DNA of 64,000 nt, from positions 62,001 to 126,000 of IMG/VR virus record IMGVR_UViG_3300045971_000149; one strand, given 5' to 3'. This stretch comes from a virus. A program made the position numbers and the translations under genes. The notes beneath the pieces were generated by a model. That model did no database searches. It saw only the letters and a list, made by a program, of their open reading frames with translations, and was not told the origin of the DNA. Below, piece after piece: positions 13,857-23,596 of this stretch; position 1 is the stretch's first letter, and each line of letters begins with the position of its first letter.

Positions 13857-14436
13857 TTGCAAGTATCTCAGGTACTTTACTTACTGGTACTTTAAATATT
13901 AAATGTGCTCGATCAGTACTTCCGAGATTATTTGTACTATGCATTAACGATGTGTTTACTAAGTATATTTTTCCAGGAGTTAATACAAACCGTTCGTTAT
14001 CGAATATAAAATAACTTTGATCGTTTCCGGTAATAGGGATATGTATTTTAAAGTACTCTTCATCACAGTATATTTCTTTATCGATGTGAGCATCTATAAT
14101 AGATCCAGGATTATGCACTGTAATACTTGCCTGCCTAGCACATGGAAATGCGTTAATGCATTTTTCTGCAAATCCGAATAATAATTTAGTAGGAGTATCA
14201 AACTGGTTATTATCTGTAGGACTCGGCGGCACCCATTCTGGGGGTAAATGCAGTGGAGCACACGGAATTGTAATATCTGCTAATTTAGTGTGGATCGCCC
14301 AAGCATGCCCGGTAAATTGTGATTCGAAGTTTGGCACCCATTTTAAATCTTGATGCTGCTCTTTGATTATTGCATAGTAATCGAGTAACTCTTGAAAAGA
14401 AAATGTAACATTATCGAGTTCTTTTATTGTGAACAT
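13840..14436 (-). CDS. 2OG-Fe(II) oxygenase, Asp/Asn beta-hydroxylase-like (1 of 9)
   Basis: 198 residues. IDAHID supplies the HxD iron ligands, HSTNNLGSTDRAHLIF the distal His and the 2OG-binding Arg, with a double-stranded beta-helix pattern between (FKIHIPITGNDQSYFIFDNE). This is the signature of the aspartyl/asparaginyl beta-hydroxylase family (PF05118). The substrate may be protein or peptide. Confidence 0.85.
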   Translation of the reverse strand: MFTIKELDNVTFSFQELLDYYAIIKEQHQDLKWVPNFESQFTGHAWAIHTKLADITIPCAPLHLPPEWVPPSPTDNNQFDTPTKLLFGFAEKCINAFPCARQASITVHNPGSIIDAHIDKEIYCDEEYFKIHIPITGNDQSYFIFDNERFVLTPGKIYLVNTSLMHSTNNLGSTDRAHLIFKVPVSKVPEILATNISF

Positions 14437-14447
14437 ATTATCTGCGA

Positions 14448-15353
14448 CTATCTAACTGAAATAAAATCTGGTGATAAATGGGTATCGGATGTTTTTATCA
14501 TACTATGCTCGGCTACCCAATTATACGGTTTATGTTTATCTAATGCAGTGCCTATACAAATAAATGATTGTGGTATTAGGGTGTCAACTGTATATTCCCC
14601 ATACTTTAAATGTAATATATCTTCAATGGGTTTTATTTTTTCACTGAAATAATTAAAGCTGTTACAAAATGCTAATTGATATCCTCGATCCAATGCAGTG
14701 AGTCCTATTCTAGAATATACTCTCCCCATTTGAAAATAGTATAATACATCGAATTGTTTAGGAGGAATACTAATTATCAACGGAGCATTCATTTGCGGAA
14801 TATGTATGTTACCGGGCTTACCCTCTCCTTCCCAATAAATCGCTAACGAATACATTATTTCACGCACTTTAGGATCTGTAATTACAACCTTATGTCCGGA
14901 ATTATCTATTAGAAAAGTATCAATTAACTCATTAATAATTTTCAAAGTTGTAACGTCTACAGGGGTATCGGTGTTAAATGAACGTTGACTATGCTTTAGT
15001 GTTTCGTATTTGTCTAAGCTACCAGAAAACGTAAAATTATTGTTGCTAACTCTTACAAATATTTCCTTGTCAGATGTTGTAACTGAATACGGTATATTAT
15101 GTTCATTTAGAAAATATTCAATACTACCCACTGAAAGTCCTGCATGTTCCCATTCTTCGAATCTATTAACATGTTCTGGCATAGATGATTCATTTTCACG
15201 CCTTGGATCTATTTTAGTGTATTGATTAGTTGGTGTAAAGATTAATACAATATTGGTGTCATCAACTTCTTGTAGACTACATTGAAAAAATGTACGGCCA
15301 CATCGAACTGGAGAAATAAACACCAGATGTTTGAGAATATTTAAAAGTTCCAT
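14448..15353 (-). CDS. Unknown protein, possible nitroreductase-like fold
   Basis: 301 residues. The C-terminal region (GRVYSRIGLTALDRGYQLAF, then LIPQSFICIGTALDK) resembles the FMN-binding end of nitroreductase-fold proteins ('...A..LGY...' then a strand with IG). The N-terminus (LVFISPVRCGRTFFQCSL) would fit the Arg-rich flavin loop. This is a weak match. GGAGTTAAT precedes the ATG. Co-directional with the oxygenases on both sides. Confidence 0.4.
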   Translation of the reverse strand: MELLNILKHLVFISPVRCGRTFFQCSLQEVDDTNIVLIFTPTNQYTKIDPRRENESSMPEHVNRFEEWEHAGLSVGSIEYFLNEHNIPYSVTTSDKEIFVRVSNNNFTFSGSLDKYETLKHSQRSFNTDTPVDVTTLKIINELIDTFLIDNSGHKVVITDPKVREIMYSLAIYWEGEGKPGNIHIPQMNAPLIISIPPKQFDVLYYFQMGRVYSRIGLTALDRGYQLAFCNSFNYFSEKIKPIEDILHLKYGEYTVDTLIPQSFICIGTALDKHKPYNWVAEHSMIKTSDTHLSPDFISVR

Positions 15354-15367
15354 ATTAACTCCAAATT

Positions 15368-16225
15368 TTATTTAAATGCAATATCAGGCAATACAAATGT
15401 TGCCTCTTCTAACTGATGTCCTGGCTCTCTATATTCAGTTAATATTAAATGAGCTCTTGGCTTATCCCAAGGATTTATAACAGTATGCAACATTTTTGGT
15501 ATCAACATCCATGCTTCACCGACAGGCATGTGCATCTTGTAGTACTTGTCTGTATCACCTTCATCTCTACATAAAAATTGCACATCTGGACGAGTAGTAA
15601 TAGGAACATGGTACCTGAGATATAAGTTTGCATCATTGTGTAAGTTATATCGTCTGCAGGGATTAACCCATAATATTCTAATTCCGCCGACCCATTTCCG
15701 TTGAAAGTTAGTTTCGTGCCATTCAATTAACGAATCAATTATTGTTTTTATATACAATCCATCTAATTCTTCTAAAAATTCTGTAGCATCTCCGGGGAAG
15801 TAACCTTGTTCAGTTTGCCAAGAGATGTGCCCTCTATTTTTTAAATATCTATCTTTTCCAGTAAGCCCAGGCTTATAGCTTAAATTTAAATCAAAGAAGA
15901 TAGGAGTAGTTGGATTGCCTAACGATTTCCATTTTTCAGAAAACCACTGGTTAGCTTCTACTTCCATGTCTTGATAACTGGCATATCCTAATCTGTGTGC
16001 TAGCTCAGTAAAGCTATTTAATAATTGCTCTTCGTCAATATCTACCATTATGGGATGATTGTCGGGAATTGAGTTAACTTCTTCTGCGGCATTTAAAATG
16101 TTATCAACATTGTACCCGTCGGGTATGTGATGCGGCCTAGTTAAGCTAGGCGCAGCATCTTTAATTGTATTATAATTTTTTGAATTGTTGTTGTAGTCTA
16201 ACGGTAAAAACTTAAAATGTTTCAT
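15368..16225 (-). CDS. 2OG-Fe(II) oxygenase, Asp/Asn beta-hydroxylase-like (2 of 9)
   Basis: 285 residues. YNLHNDANLYLRYHVPITT carries the first His and Asp (HxD), and LHTVINPWDKPRAHLILTEY the distal His and the Arg. The about 150-residue N-terminal extension is unassigned. AAGAGAA lies upstream of the ATG, and a late promoter core sits at 16244-16251. Confidence 0.85.
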   Translation of the reverse strand: MKHFKFLPLDYNNNSKNYNTIKDAAPSLTRPHHIPDGYNVDNILNAAEEVNSIPDNHPIMVDIDEEQLLNSFTELAHRLGYASYQDMEVEANQWFSEKWKSLGNPTTPIFFDLNLSYKPGLTGKDRYLKNRGHISWQTEQGYFPGDATEFLEELDGLYIKTIIDSLIEWHETNFQRKWVGGIRILWVNPCRRYNLHNDANLYLRYHVPITTRPDVQFLCRDEGDTDKYYKMHMPVGEAWMLIPKMLHTVINPWDKPRAHLILTEYREPGHQLEEATFVLPDIAFK

Positions 16226-16243
16226 TATATATTCTCTTAAATT

Positions 16244-16251
16244 TATTTAGT
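16244..16251 (-). promoter_or_regulatory. T4-type late promoter core
   Basis: ACTAAATA on the minus strand, 18 nt before the ATG at 16225. Unlike the leaderless class it leaves room for a ribosome site. Confidence 0.55.
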
Positions 16252-16277
16252 GCGTACAATTACTGATAAGTAGCATT

Positions 16278-16934
16278 ATGAACACTACAAAAGATTACTA
16301 TGTTTCTGATGCTAAGTTTTTAGAATTGGATATAGATGTGCCGTATGTTGAAATGTTGAAAGAAGCACAACAGCTAACACATAGATTTACTTCACACAGA
16401 TACGGCGAAGACCAACATAACGGTTGGAAAAGTCTGGCACTATACGGCATTGAAGAAGATAAACATGAGAATTGGAATATATACGGGTATACATCGGCAT
16501 TAGATGCTGCTAAAGATTTTAAGTGGACTGCGGCAGCATATGAATGCCCTACTATTATGAATTTCTTAATAAACAAGTTTCCATCTAAGAGATATGGCAG
16601 AGTTAGACTTATGCTATTAGAAGCCGGCGGGCATATTGCACCCCATAGTGATACCAGTCACCGCTTGTTGGAAAATATTAATATACCTCTTAGTAATCCT
16701 AAAGAATGTGTGTGGCACTGGGGTGATGGTACACACTTAGATATGAAACCCGGTACTCCTTATGCGATGAATATTAGTTATGTGCACAGTATAGAAAATA
16801 ACAGCACAGAAGACCGATTACATTTAATTGTGGCAAGGCACGACTCTACCCTAGCGTGGAAACAATTAATTGAACGTGCCGCTGCCAAAGCCGGTGTAAC
16901 CGGTCATTACATCACACACGAAATTGCAGTTTAA
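16278..16934 (+). CDS. 2OG-Fe(II) oxygenase, Asp/Asn beta-hydroxylase-like (3 of 9)
   Basis: 218 residues. GGHIAPHSDTSHRLLENINI has the HxD motif, and VHSIENNSTEDRLHLIV the distal His and Arg, in the canonical beta-hydroxylase order. Divergent from the 15368 gene and convergent with the 16931 gene (4-base overlap). No clear ribosome site. Confidence 0.85.
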   Translation: MNTTKDYYVSDAKFLELDIDVPYVEMLKEAQQLTHRFTSHRYGEDQHNGWKSLALYGIEEDKHENWNIYGYTSALDAAKDFKWTAAAYECPTIMNFLINKFPSKRYGRVRLMLLEAGGHIAPHSDTSHRLLENINIPLSNPKECVWHWGDGTHLDMKPGTPYAMNISYVHSIENNSTEDRLHLIVARHDSTLAWKQLIERAAAKAGVTGHYITHEIAV

Positions 16935-18355
16935 CCTAGTGGCCTAATACTAACCCAATCTTTAGAATGCCATGGCGCTTTTTTTAATTCGTTTATATCA
17001 GTAAGCTCGAAGTCTTTTGCAAATCCAGTAAGCGTTTGCCTTCGAGTTAGATATCCATCAGACGCTCGCGAAGTCATAATTATTGTAATATTAGGATCGA
17101 CGTTTTGTATCTTAGTAATTAGTTTATTCTCACAAGATATTCTATACTTCAAGCTCTGCGTAGCTACATACGGGCTGTGAGTAAACACATCGCTTAAATT
17201 TATCAGAGTTTTCTTACCAGGAACTATCCAGTCTAGATTATAACTTGCCATATAATCTATTAAAATATACTCAAATTTAAGCTGTTTAATCTTCGCCCAG
17301 GTTTCTTTCCAATTGGGATGCATAACAATAAATTTATCCCACTCGTCCCTTGTCCAATTAACATAAGCATTAATATCTTTGCTAAAATTATTTGGAGTAA
17401 TAGGACGATGCTTATCGTAAAAGTCTGAATAGTTTTCTCCGTCCCACTCTTCGACCATTGCCTTCATGAATTGCAATGTACTATGATTTATATCAGTGAA
17501 TATAACTTTAGTATCGGGGGTGGTAGTTATTCTATCTAAGTAGGTAATCCAAAATACACCAATTCCAACAGTAATATATTGTTCAACTGGCCCTTCAAAT
17601 GGAATACTTTCCTTAAACTGGTCGGAGTTCCACGAAGGAATAAAGTTATTACAAAAGAATTGATTATAGTATATATCGGATACTTGTCTTAAGAATACAT
17701 GATCGTATTCGTAGTATAGATATTTCTTACTTTCTCTAATGTCCGGGCCTAAGTCAACTACTACTTTGTTATTCTTTAACGCGGTGGAAATTAAATTCCA
17801 TCCATGCATTTTCATATTATAAGTCTTTTCAATTGTGCCTGGTTTAATCCAAGCTGCAACTTCGTGATCTCCGTATAAACATTCTTCGCTTCGGATAGGT
17901 TCAATTTGAGTATGTACAATCTCTTCCGGTTGACCTAAAGAAGGGCATCCTAGTTCCACATAATCTGCAAGACGAACTATGTAAAACTGATGATGTAATT
18001 CGTAATATGCATTTTGATAATACGACTTTTCATTTCTTTGCAGTACATGCCCCGCAACAAAGAATTCTTGTTGGCAAAGCTTTTCTATAGCAGGAAATAG
18101 TTTATCGTTTAAACCTAAAGACATCCCCATAGCAATAATTACTGCATGAGAATATCCTTCAGTGCTAACTTCCTTTAACAGTGCATCTTCATCTTTGCCG
18201 ATGAATATATCATATCCTTGCATGTTGAATCGGTGTATTAGAAAATCTGATATATTGATCGATACTTCTGTTGCCCAACTACTTTGATATAAGTCTCTGT
18301 TATCTACAATGCAGCAAACAATAGGATTCTTGTTTTGTTTAATAAAATTTACCAT
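16931..18355 (-). CDS. Unknown large protein, possible C-terminal methyltransferase fold
   Basis: 474 residues. Residues about 270-330 (ITVGIGVFWITYLDRI, then TKVIFTDINHSTLQFMKAMV) look like the glycine-loop, Asp-ended strand and helix of a SAM methyltransferase. Residues 10-130 look like a separate Rossmann-type domain. There is no catalytic signature, so the call is tentative. Overlaps the GNAT-like gene by 7 bases. Confidence 0.4.
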   Translation of the reverse strand: MVNFIKQNKNPIVCCIVDNRDLYQSSWATEVSINISDFLIHRFNMQGYDIFIGKDEDALLKEVSTEGYSHAVIIAMGMSLGLNDKLFPAIEKLCQQEFFVAGHVLQRNEKSYYQNAYYELHHQFYIVRLADYVELGCPSLGQPEEIVHTQIEPIRSEECLYGDHEVAAWIKPGTIEKTYNMKMHGWNLISTALKNNKVVVDLGPDIRESKKYLYYEYDHVFLRQVSDIYYNQFFCNNFIPSWNSDQFKESIPFEGPVEQYITVGIGVFWITYLDRITTTPDTKVIFTDINHSTLQFMKAMVEEWDGENYSDFYDKHRPITPNNFSKDINAYVNWTRDEWDKFIVMHPNWKETWAKIKQLKFEYILIDYMASYNLDWIVPGKKTLINLSDVFTHSPYVATQSLKYRISCENKLITKIQNVDPNITIIMTSRASDGYLTRRQTLTGFAKDFELTDINELKKAPWHSKDWVSIRPLG

Positions 18356-18915
18356 TTAGGGTATTGCTCCAAGTCTTTTAAAAATATTTCAGGAAAAAAT
18401 TGCCATACAGTTTGCATCGTACCTCTATACTGTACTTCTGCTGCAATTTTCATTATGCCTTTCTTTGCAAGTGCAGGACCAAACGTTCTATGCACTTTGC
18501 GTTGTGTTCCTACGGCATTTTCATTTGATGTAATATATAACGATGCGCCTTTAGGTGCCCATTCTATACATGCAGGTATTAAGAATTGCGCAGTAGGATT
18601 CTGATGGTGTGTTATAACACTAATAGTTCGTAATGCACTTCCGTACACTCCTTCTAACTTATCAGTGAATATGCATGTTCTTGCTGCAATACGATAACTG
18701 TTAGTCCCCATAACATCGTCAAAAGAATGTGCTGCCACACTACCTACAACAGTATCGTTAAAGTATAGCAACCACGTTTGCTTTTCTCGTTCGTTATTAA
18801 AACAGTCAACAAGCATATGTTTGCTAGAGTTATTATCAAAACCCCGTGCAGCAGCAGATGAATAAAACTCTGTAAGATCTAATTCGTTACTAAACGGTAC
18901 TACTTTAAATGACAT
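18349..18915 (-). CDS. GNAT-like acyltransferase
   Basis: 188 residues. The order of elements fits a GNAT fold: a helical N-terminus, WLLYFNDTVVGSVAAHSFDD (strand 2-4 with 'VG'), then RTCIFTDKLEGVYGSALRTI as a candidate acetyl-CoA site, and a C-terminal strand pair. The pyrophosphate loop R/QxxGxG/A is not well conserved, so this is a moderate call. Confidence 0.45.
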   Translation of the reverse strand: MSFKVVPFSNELDLTEFYSSAAARGFDNNSSKHMLVDCFNNEREKQTWLLYFNDTVVGSVAAHSFDDVMGTNSYRIAARTCIFTDKLEGVYGSALRTISVITHHQNPTAQFLIPACIEWAPKGASLYITSNENAVGTQRKVHRTFGPALAKKGIMKIAAEVQYRGTMQTVWQFFPEIFLKDLEQYPKW

Positions 18916-19603
18916 TCATTACCTTTTTAATAAAGTCTGCAGGATAATTTTTAGAGAAACTTTGCCAACATAGTTGTTCTAATGTTTCAAACTTCTGTGG
19001 TTCATCCCATACTATTCCTAACGATTCAATATGCTTACGCATAATATCTTGTCGTGTGCTATATATGTGACTCTCAACATCTTTAATACTAATCAATGTA
19101 TCTTTGTTATTGTACGTAAAGAAATAGTTTATGCTCTTTAGCTTACCGTTAACAATAAAGTAACTACTCGGATGCATACTGTATTTGAACAGACCGATGC
19201 TTTTATGTGCCTTTATAATGGTAAGCATTTGCTCTTGCCAATCCGGCAATACTTTATCGAAGTTTTCCGACAGGCACCCTGCCTGTTCCCAAAAGTCAGG
19301 ACCGTCTATACTTAGGTATAATTTTCGTTCATTATAGTCTACATCTAATATCGTCGGAACTAGGTTTGGAAACTGTGCAGCCATTTGGTATAGATACTTA
19401 ATTTCTCTATTCCATTTCTCGTGCATTAGTATAGGATCAACCACTTGGTTTTGTCCTTTGTGGTACTCTCCGTCGTTAAAGTACCATTGACAAAACACCT
19501 TTTGATCTGTTGATATAAGTGATGTGTATATCAAATTATTACGACAAGGCCCTGTCCCCGGGATATTGTTGTAATAGTAGTCGAATGAAGAAATATGTTG
19601 CAT
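18905..19603 (-). CDS. Degenerate kinase-fold protein (paralogue A)
   Basis: 232 residues. RKLYLSIDGPDFWEQ (hinge-like), WQEQMLTIIKAHKSIGLFKY, then HPSSYFIVNGKLKSINYFF parallel the catalytic loop and DFG region of APH/protein-kinase-like folds. The catalytic Asp and metal Asp are replaced (HPSSY, INYFF). It shares this architecture with the 24104-24784 product, so the two are paralogues. Likely a pseudokinase or binding module. Confidence 0.5.
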   Translation of the reverse strand: MQHISSFDYYYNNIPGTGPCRNNLIYTSLISTDQKVFCQWYFNDGEYHKGQNQVVDPILMHEKWNREIKYLYQMAAQFPNLVPTILDVDYNERKLYLSIDGPDFWEQAGCLSENFDKVLPDWQEQMLTIIKAHKSIGLFKYSMHPSSYFIVNGKLKSINYFFTYNNKDTLISIKDVESHIYSTRQDIMRKHIESLGIVWDEPQKFETLEQLCWQSFSKNYPADFIKKVMNVI

Positions 19604-19616
19604 ACTCTAATTTAGC

Positions 19617-19624
19617 AATAAATA
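19617..19624 (+). promoter_or_regulatory. T4-type late promoter core
   Basis: AATAAATA, 17 nt before the ATG at 19642. Confidence 0.5.
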
Positions 19625-19641
19625 CCTACATAATAAACATT

Positions 19642-20694
19642 ATGAACAACATAAAAGAAACAGTATCGTTATGTGAGCATTGTTATCGACACATTCCTGC
19701 AATGCGTATTGAAAAAGATAATCAAATTTGGCTAGGTAAAACCTGTCCAGTTCATGGATATGTAGAACATCTAGTAGAACCAGATGCGGCATTTTATAAC
19801 AATTATACATACCCTAACAGTCCATTGCAAGCTTATTTTATAGAAGTAACAAATAAGTGTAATTTGAATTGTCCGCACTGCTATCAGATGCCAGATAACT
19901 TATCAACTGATAACCCTATAGAGATTCTATTAGATCAAATTAAGTCGTATCCGGATGACGGTTACGCTATTTCGTTAGTCGGTGCCGAACCTACAATGCG
20001 AAAAGACTTACTAGAATTAATTATTGCGATTCAAGCATTGCCTGGATTACCTCGGAGGATTTTGATTTTAACTAACGCAGTTAATATGGCAAAGGACGAG
20101 TATGCGTCACAGTTTCAAGGCCTCAATAACGTGTTCTGGACAATTGGATTAAACCATCCCGACTATCAAGGTAAGACTGTACGTGCAAAGCAATTAAAAG
20201 GTATCCTCAACTGTGTTAAGTTCGGGTACAAAATTAAAAACATTAGCTACACACTTGAAAACTTAGATCAATTAGAATATTGTTTACAAGAAATACAACA
20301 GTTTGATCCCGAGACATGCAAACAATTTAGAATTCGATGTGGTGCAGATATTGGAAGGAATCCTAAAGACCCTACAATATACTTGTCACAGTTAGTGAAT
20401 GAAGTTAAGAAGGTTGCAGATCGTAATAGCTGGAGTTGTGTACCACATACATCTGATGGAATTCGTTCACACTATCCGTTAGTTATAAATGGAATATTTG
20501 TTAAGATTATCCAGTGGCCCGATGTAAAGACACTCGACTTAGAAGAAAAACAAACAGAATCGTGGGCCGATATAGTTCCAGGAAAACCTGTATCGCCATT
20601 AGTACATCAAGTTATACTTCGAGATGCACTAGTTAATAACGGTATGATGTTGTTTGATACTGTGCCGAAAAAATATAGGAGAATACATGATTAA
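19642..20694 (+). CDS. Radical SAM protein with N-terminal zinc-ribbon (2 of 8)
   Basis: 350 residues from the ATG at 19642; an upstream frame to 19519 overlaps the divergent gene and is rejected. C11, C14, C35 and H38 (LCEHC...KTCPVHG) form a putative metal site, and CNLNCPHC at C73/C77/C80 is the SAM cluster. A CxxC...CPxHG N-terminus is, as far as I recall, shared with the MoaA/tetraether-synthase-like radical SAM branch. Leads a six-gene plus unit to 23596. Confidence 0.85.
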   Translation: MNNIKETVSLCEHCYRHIPAMRIEKDNQIWLGKTCPVHGYVEHLVEPDAAFYNNYTYPNSPLQAYFIEVTNKCNLNCPHCYQMPDNLSTDNPIEILLDQIKSYPDDGYAISLVGAEPTMRKDLLELIIAIQALPGLPRRILILTNAVNMAKDEYASQFQGLNNVFWTIGLNHPDYQGKTVRAKQLKGILNCVKFGYKIKNISYTLENLDQLEYCLQEIQQFDPETCKQFRIRCGADIGRNPKDPTIYLSQLVNEVKKVADRNSWSCVPHTSDGIRSHYPLVINGIFVKIIQWPDVKTLDLEEKQTESWADIVPGKPVSPLVHQVILRDALVNNGMMLFDTVPKKYRRIHD

Positions 20695-21499
20695 AGGTAT
20701 TAACAATGTTCCGTATTACGATATGGAACCATACTTAGATATGGTAGAATTTGAAAAGCTAATACCCGAGGTCATTCGCGGATTCGCAGACGGTCGACAC
20801 TGTGCTAAAGAAGGAACTTGGATGGCACCCGGGTTTGCTACTGATAAGATGAGTTACGGTATAGGTTGGAAGCCATTATATAAAGCAATTGCAGAATTCT
20901 TAGCGTTACCCGATGACGACCCTATTAAAATGGGCGGCATTGACCTATACAGAGACTTTAACGACTTTAGTGTGCGTAATAGATTTACTCGATATGTAAA
21001 AATGGCAATGGGGGCATATGATCCATACATTTACTATTTTTTATCTGATCAAGGAGATTGGAATGATCGAACCTCAGCTAGGCCCCCAACTCCTGAAGCC
21101 GCATACTTTCCTAATCTAGTTAAGTGGGTCGAAGATACTAAAAAGAAGGGCATCTTCGAATATATCGGTCGTGTTATTTTATTCCACGTAGAAGCAGATG
21201 GAGTGCCGTTTGAGCATCGCGACTTAGATGCTAAAAATGGTGTCCTAGAAAATGATTTTTATACTCCGCACCGTAGTGAATTTATTCACATTAGACCTAA
21301 CACACGTAAATCATTTTATATGTGGGATCCTGATTCCCAAAATAAAATTCACCTTAATACTAGAGCAGCGTGGTTTAATGATCAAGATTGGCACGGCGGC
21401 GACAAAATTATGCAACAAAGTTGGAGTCTGCGGATTGACGGTAAGTTTACTGAAGAGTTCCGTAAGACATTAAAGATTGATCACTTGGAGACATATTAA
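20687..21499 (+). CDS. 2OG-Fe(II) oxygenase-like protein (4 of 9)
   Basis: 270 residues from the ATG at 20687 (AGGAGAATAC upstream), overlapping the radical SAM gene by 8 bases. FHVEADGVPFEHRDLDAKNG gives HxD, and FNDQDWHGGDKIMQQSWSLRIDG a distal His and Arg. The N-terminal 100 residues are unassigned. More diverged than the small oxygenases that follow, so iron binding is likely but not certain. Confidence 0.65.
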   Translation: MIKGINNVPYYDMEPYLDMVEFEKLIPEVIRGFADGRHCAKEGTWMAPGFATDKMSYGIGWKPLYKAIAEFLALPDDDPIKMGGIDLYRDFNDFSVRNRFTRYVKMAMGAYDPYIYYFLSDQGDWNDRTSARPPTPEAAYFPNLVKWVEDTKKKGIFEYIGRVILFHVEADGVPFEHRDLDAKNGVLENDFYTPHRSEFIHIRPNTRKSFYMWDPDSQNKIHLNTRAAWFNDQDWHGGDKIMQQSWSLRIDGKFTEEFRKTLKIDHLETY

Positions 21500-21990
21500 T
21501 GATTTACTTAGGTAACTATGCACATTGGATTAAACAAGAGTGGGTGGATTATGTATTTTCTAACACAGGATTTCCACGCCCCGGCGACAAAGTTCCAGAG
21601 AATAGTTTTGAAGAAACACAAAATGCGTCGATTACTAATAAAGGTTACACTAACTCCGTATATTGGTATAAATTCACACCTGATAACTTTCCATTCGATT
21701 TAAAACCTCCATTTGGAGAGGCAAAGCTTTGGTGGTTTGTTAAACTATTGCCCGGCAACGTAATTCCATTACATACAGATCAAGACGAAGTAACTGGTAA
21801 CTCAACAACTTTATACTGGATGTCTATGACTGATTATGAGCCCGGACATTTGTTTGTCTGTAAAGATGAATTATTAACAGGATATAAAAAGGGTGATTTA
21901 TTTAAACTTGATCATGCTAACGATTTACATGGCTCGTGCAATATAGGATTTACTCCTAGAATCATTTTTAATTTTACAACGGAGAGCTAA
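21499..21990 (+). CDS. Small 2OG-Fe(II) oxygenase, tandem paralogue 1 (5 of 9)
   Basis: 163 residues. GNVIPLHTDQDE holds H92 and D94, and DLHGSCNIGFTPR holds H144 and R154, with EPGHLF and YKKGDLFK between. The same framework recurs in the next two genes, so the three arose by tandem duplication. Starts at TAATG of the previous gene. Confidence 0.8.
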   Translation: MIYLGNYAHWIKQEWVDYVFSNTGFPRPGDKVPENSFEETQNASITNKGYTNSVYWYKFTPDNFPFDLKPPFGEAKLWWFVKLLPGNVIPLHTDQDEVTGNSTTLYWMSMTDYEPGHLFVCKDELLTGYKKGDLFKLDHANDLHGSCNIGFTPRIIFNFTTES

Positions 21991-21991
21991 T

Positions 21992-22486
21992 ATGGAATTA
22001 ATTGGAAACTATAAAGACATAATTCAAGAAGAATGGATTGAATTTTTAAAAACGCACGATGGGCAATTACTTCCGGATTCTAGGGAATGCCTGTTGCCAT
22101 ACTTTGATAAACAAAATGAAGACATTGCTAAAAACTGGCGCCCCGAATATGCAGCATCTTGGTGTAAATTTGAAATACAAGATGTTCCTTTTGTGATACC
22201 GTGGCCCGTAAATCTTACAAATAATATAGATTGGTGGATTATCAAACAATATCCTGGGCAACGAATACCCATGCATATCGATAAAAATCCACCAGATACA
22301 ACTGATCGATATGTTCTAATGTTTACTGATTATGAACCTGGCCATGTTTTAATATGGGACAACAAGCTTATAGATAATTATAAGAAAGGCGATCTGTTTA
22401 AGATTAAAGATGTTAATTCATCGCACGGGGCAGCTAACATTAGCAACACCCTTAGATTACTAGCGTATCTTACTGTATGGAATTAA
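21992..22486 (+). CDS. Small 2OG-Fe(II) oxygenase, tandem paralogue 2 (6 of 9)
   Basis: 164 residues. GQRIPMHIDKNP gives HxD, and SSHGAANISNTLR gives His and Arg, with EPGHVLIWDNKLIDNYKKGD between. ATG follows GGAGAGCTAAT. Overlaps the next gene by 10 bases. Only moderately similar to its siblings, so not a recent copy. Confidence 0.8.
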   Translation: MELIGNYKDIIQEEWIEFLKTHDGQLLPDSRECLLPYFDKQNEDIAKNWRPEYAASWCKFEIQDVPFVIPWPVNLTNNIDWWIIKQYPGQRIPMHIDKNPPDTTDRYVLMFTDYEPGHVLIWDNKLIDNYKKGDLFKIKDVNSSHGAANISNTLRLLAYLTVWN

Positions 22487-23001
22487 TTAAAAATCACGCC
22501 GGATGGATTACCCCGGAACTAATGAATTGGCTATCTACATGTACGGGCGATACTGTACCAGTTTGGCAACCTAATAGATGGAAAGGGCATCCAATGTTAG
22601 AATCTGCACTCGAACGTGCTAGATTTGGATATAGTGATAACAAACACTTTTTCCAACAGTTTAATTTTCATAGTAAAGACTCGCAGAATATTAAATTTGA
22701 AAGTCCGCTTATCGAAGAAAAAGGAGATAGAAAAGAATCTTGGTGGTTTGTTAAATTACTCCCTGGGCAACTACAGCCTATGCACTTTGATCCTATTCTT
22801 ATTGAACTTAAAAATCCTGTCAGATACACAATGTTTTTACAAGATTGGCAACCGGGTCATATTTACACTTGGAATGATCAAATGATCGCCAACTATAAAG
22901 CAGGCGATATGTATCGTTGGAAAGATCCTATGTGCTATCACGGATGTGTAAACATCGGATACGAAACTCGATATACTTTACAAATAACATTGCACGATTA
23001 A
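22477..23001 (+). CDS. Small 2OG-Fe(II) oxygenase, tandem paralogue 3 (7 of 9)
   Basis: 174 residues. GQLQPMHFDPIL gives HxD, and MCYHGCVNIGYETR gives His and Arg, with QPGHIYTWNDQMIANYKAGD between. All iron and 2OG ligands are present in each of the three copies, suggesting three active enzymes with different substrates. Confidence 0.8.
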   Translation: MELIKNHAGWITPELMNWLSTCTGDTVPVWQPNRWKGHPMLESALERARFGYSDNKHFFQQFNFHSKDSQNIKFESPLIEEKGDRKESWWFVKLLPGQLQPMHFDPILIELKNPVRYTMFLQDWQPGHIYTWNDQMIANYKAGDMYRWKDPMCYHGCVNIGYETRYTLQITLHD

Positions 23002-23002
23002 C

Positions 23003-23596
23003 ATGTCAGTTTATATCACAGGTGAAAAGAACATTACGTTCTTACATATTCCTAAAACAGCGGGTACTAGCTTACTCGACTGGTTAATTAATAACAAAGC
23101 TAACAGCAATCATATTAAGTGGGATATTCATCCTAAGCTATCAACTATAATAGATACTCGGATATCTAATTTTACATTTACTGTAATTAGAAATCCTTGG
23201 GATAGGATGATTAGTATGTATTATTATTTTAAAAATATTGCTATTAGTGAAGGTAGCAGATTTCTTGCTTTAAACAATATCACCGCTGATAATTTCCCAA
23301 CATTTGATAGATGGTTAATGGAAATGGACTCTTATATATTTCCAGAAGAATTTTGGTTTAAGATTACAACCCCACAAGTAGAATGGATTGACAAAGATAT
23401 TGACTTAGTTGTACGATACGAAAATTTAGAAACAGACTTTTCTAAATTGCAAGAGGCATTTACTTGTTATTTGCCATTACCTAAACTCTACGTGTCGGGA
23501 CACTTACCTTATCGTGATTATTATAATGGTACTACAAAAAAGATTGTAGAAAAGATTAGCGAACTTGATATTGATCGTTGGCAATATCAGTTTTAA
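23003..23596 (+). CDS. Sulfotransferase
   Basis: 197 residues. FLHIPKTAGTSLLDWL is the PAPS 5'-phosphosulfate-binding loop, and TVIRNPWDRMISMYYYF the 3'-phosphate-binding motif of the sulfotransferase family (PF03567 type). It would move sulfate from PAPS to a hydroxyl or amine, commonly on a glycan. Last gene of the plus unit, overlapping the convergent oxygenase by 4 bases. An APS-kinase-like gene lies at 39838. Confidence 0.85.
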   Translation: MSVYITGEKNITFLHIPKTAGTSLLDWLINNKANSNHIKWDIHPKLSTIIDTRISNFTFTVIRNPWDRMISMYYYFKNIAISEGSRFLALNNITADNFPTFDRWLMEMDSYIFPEEFWFKITTPQVEWIDKDIDLVVRYENLETDFSKLQEAFTCYLPLPKLYVSGHLPYRDYYNGTTKKIVEKISELDIDRWQYQF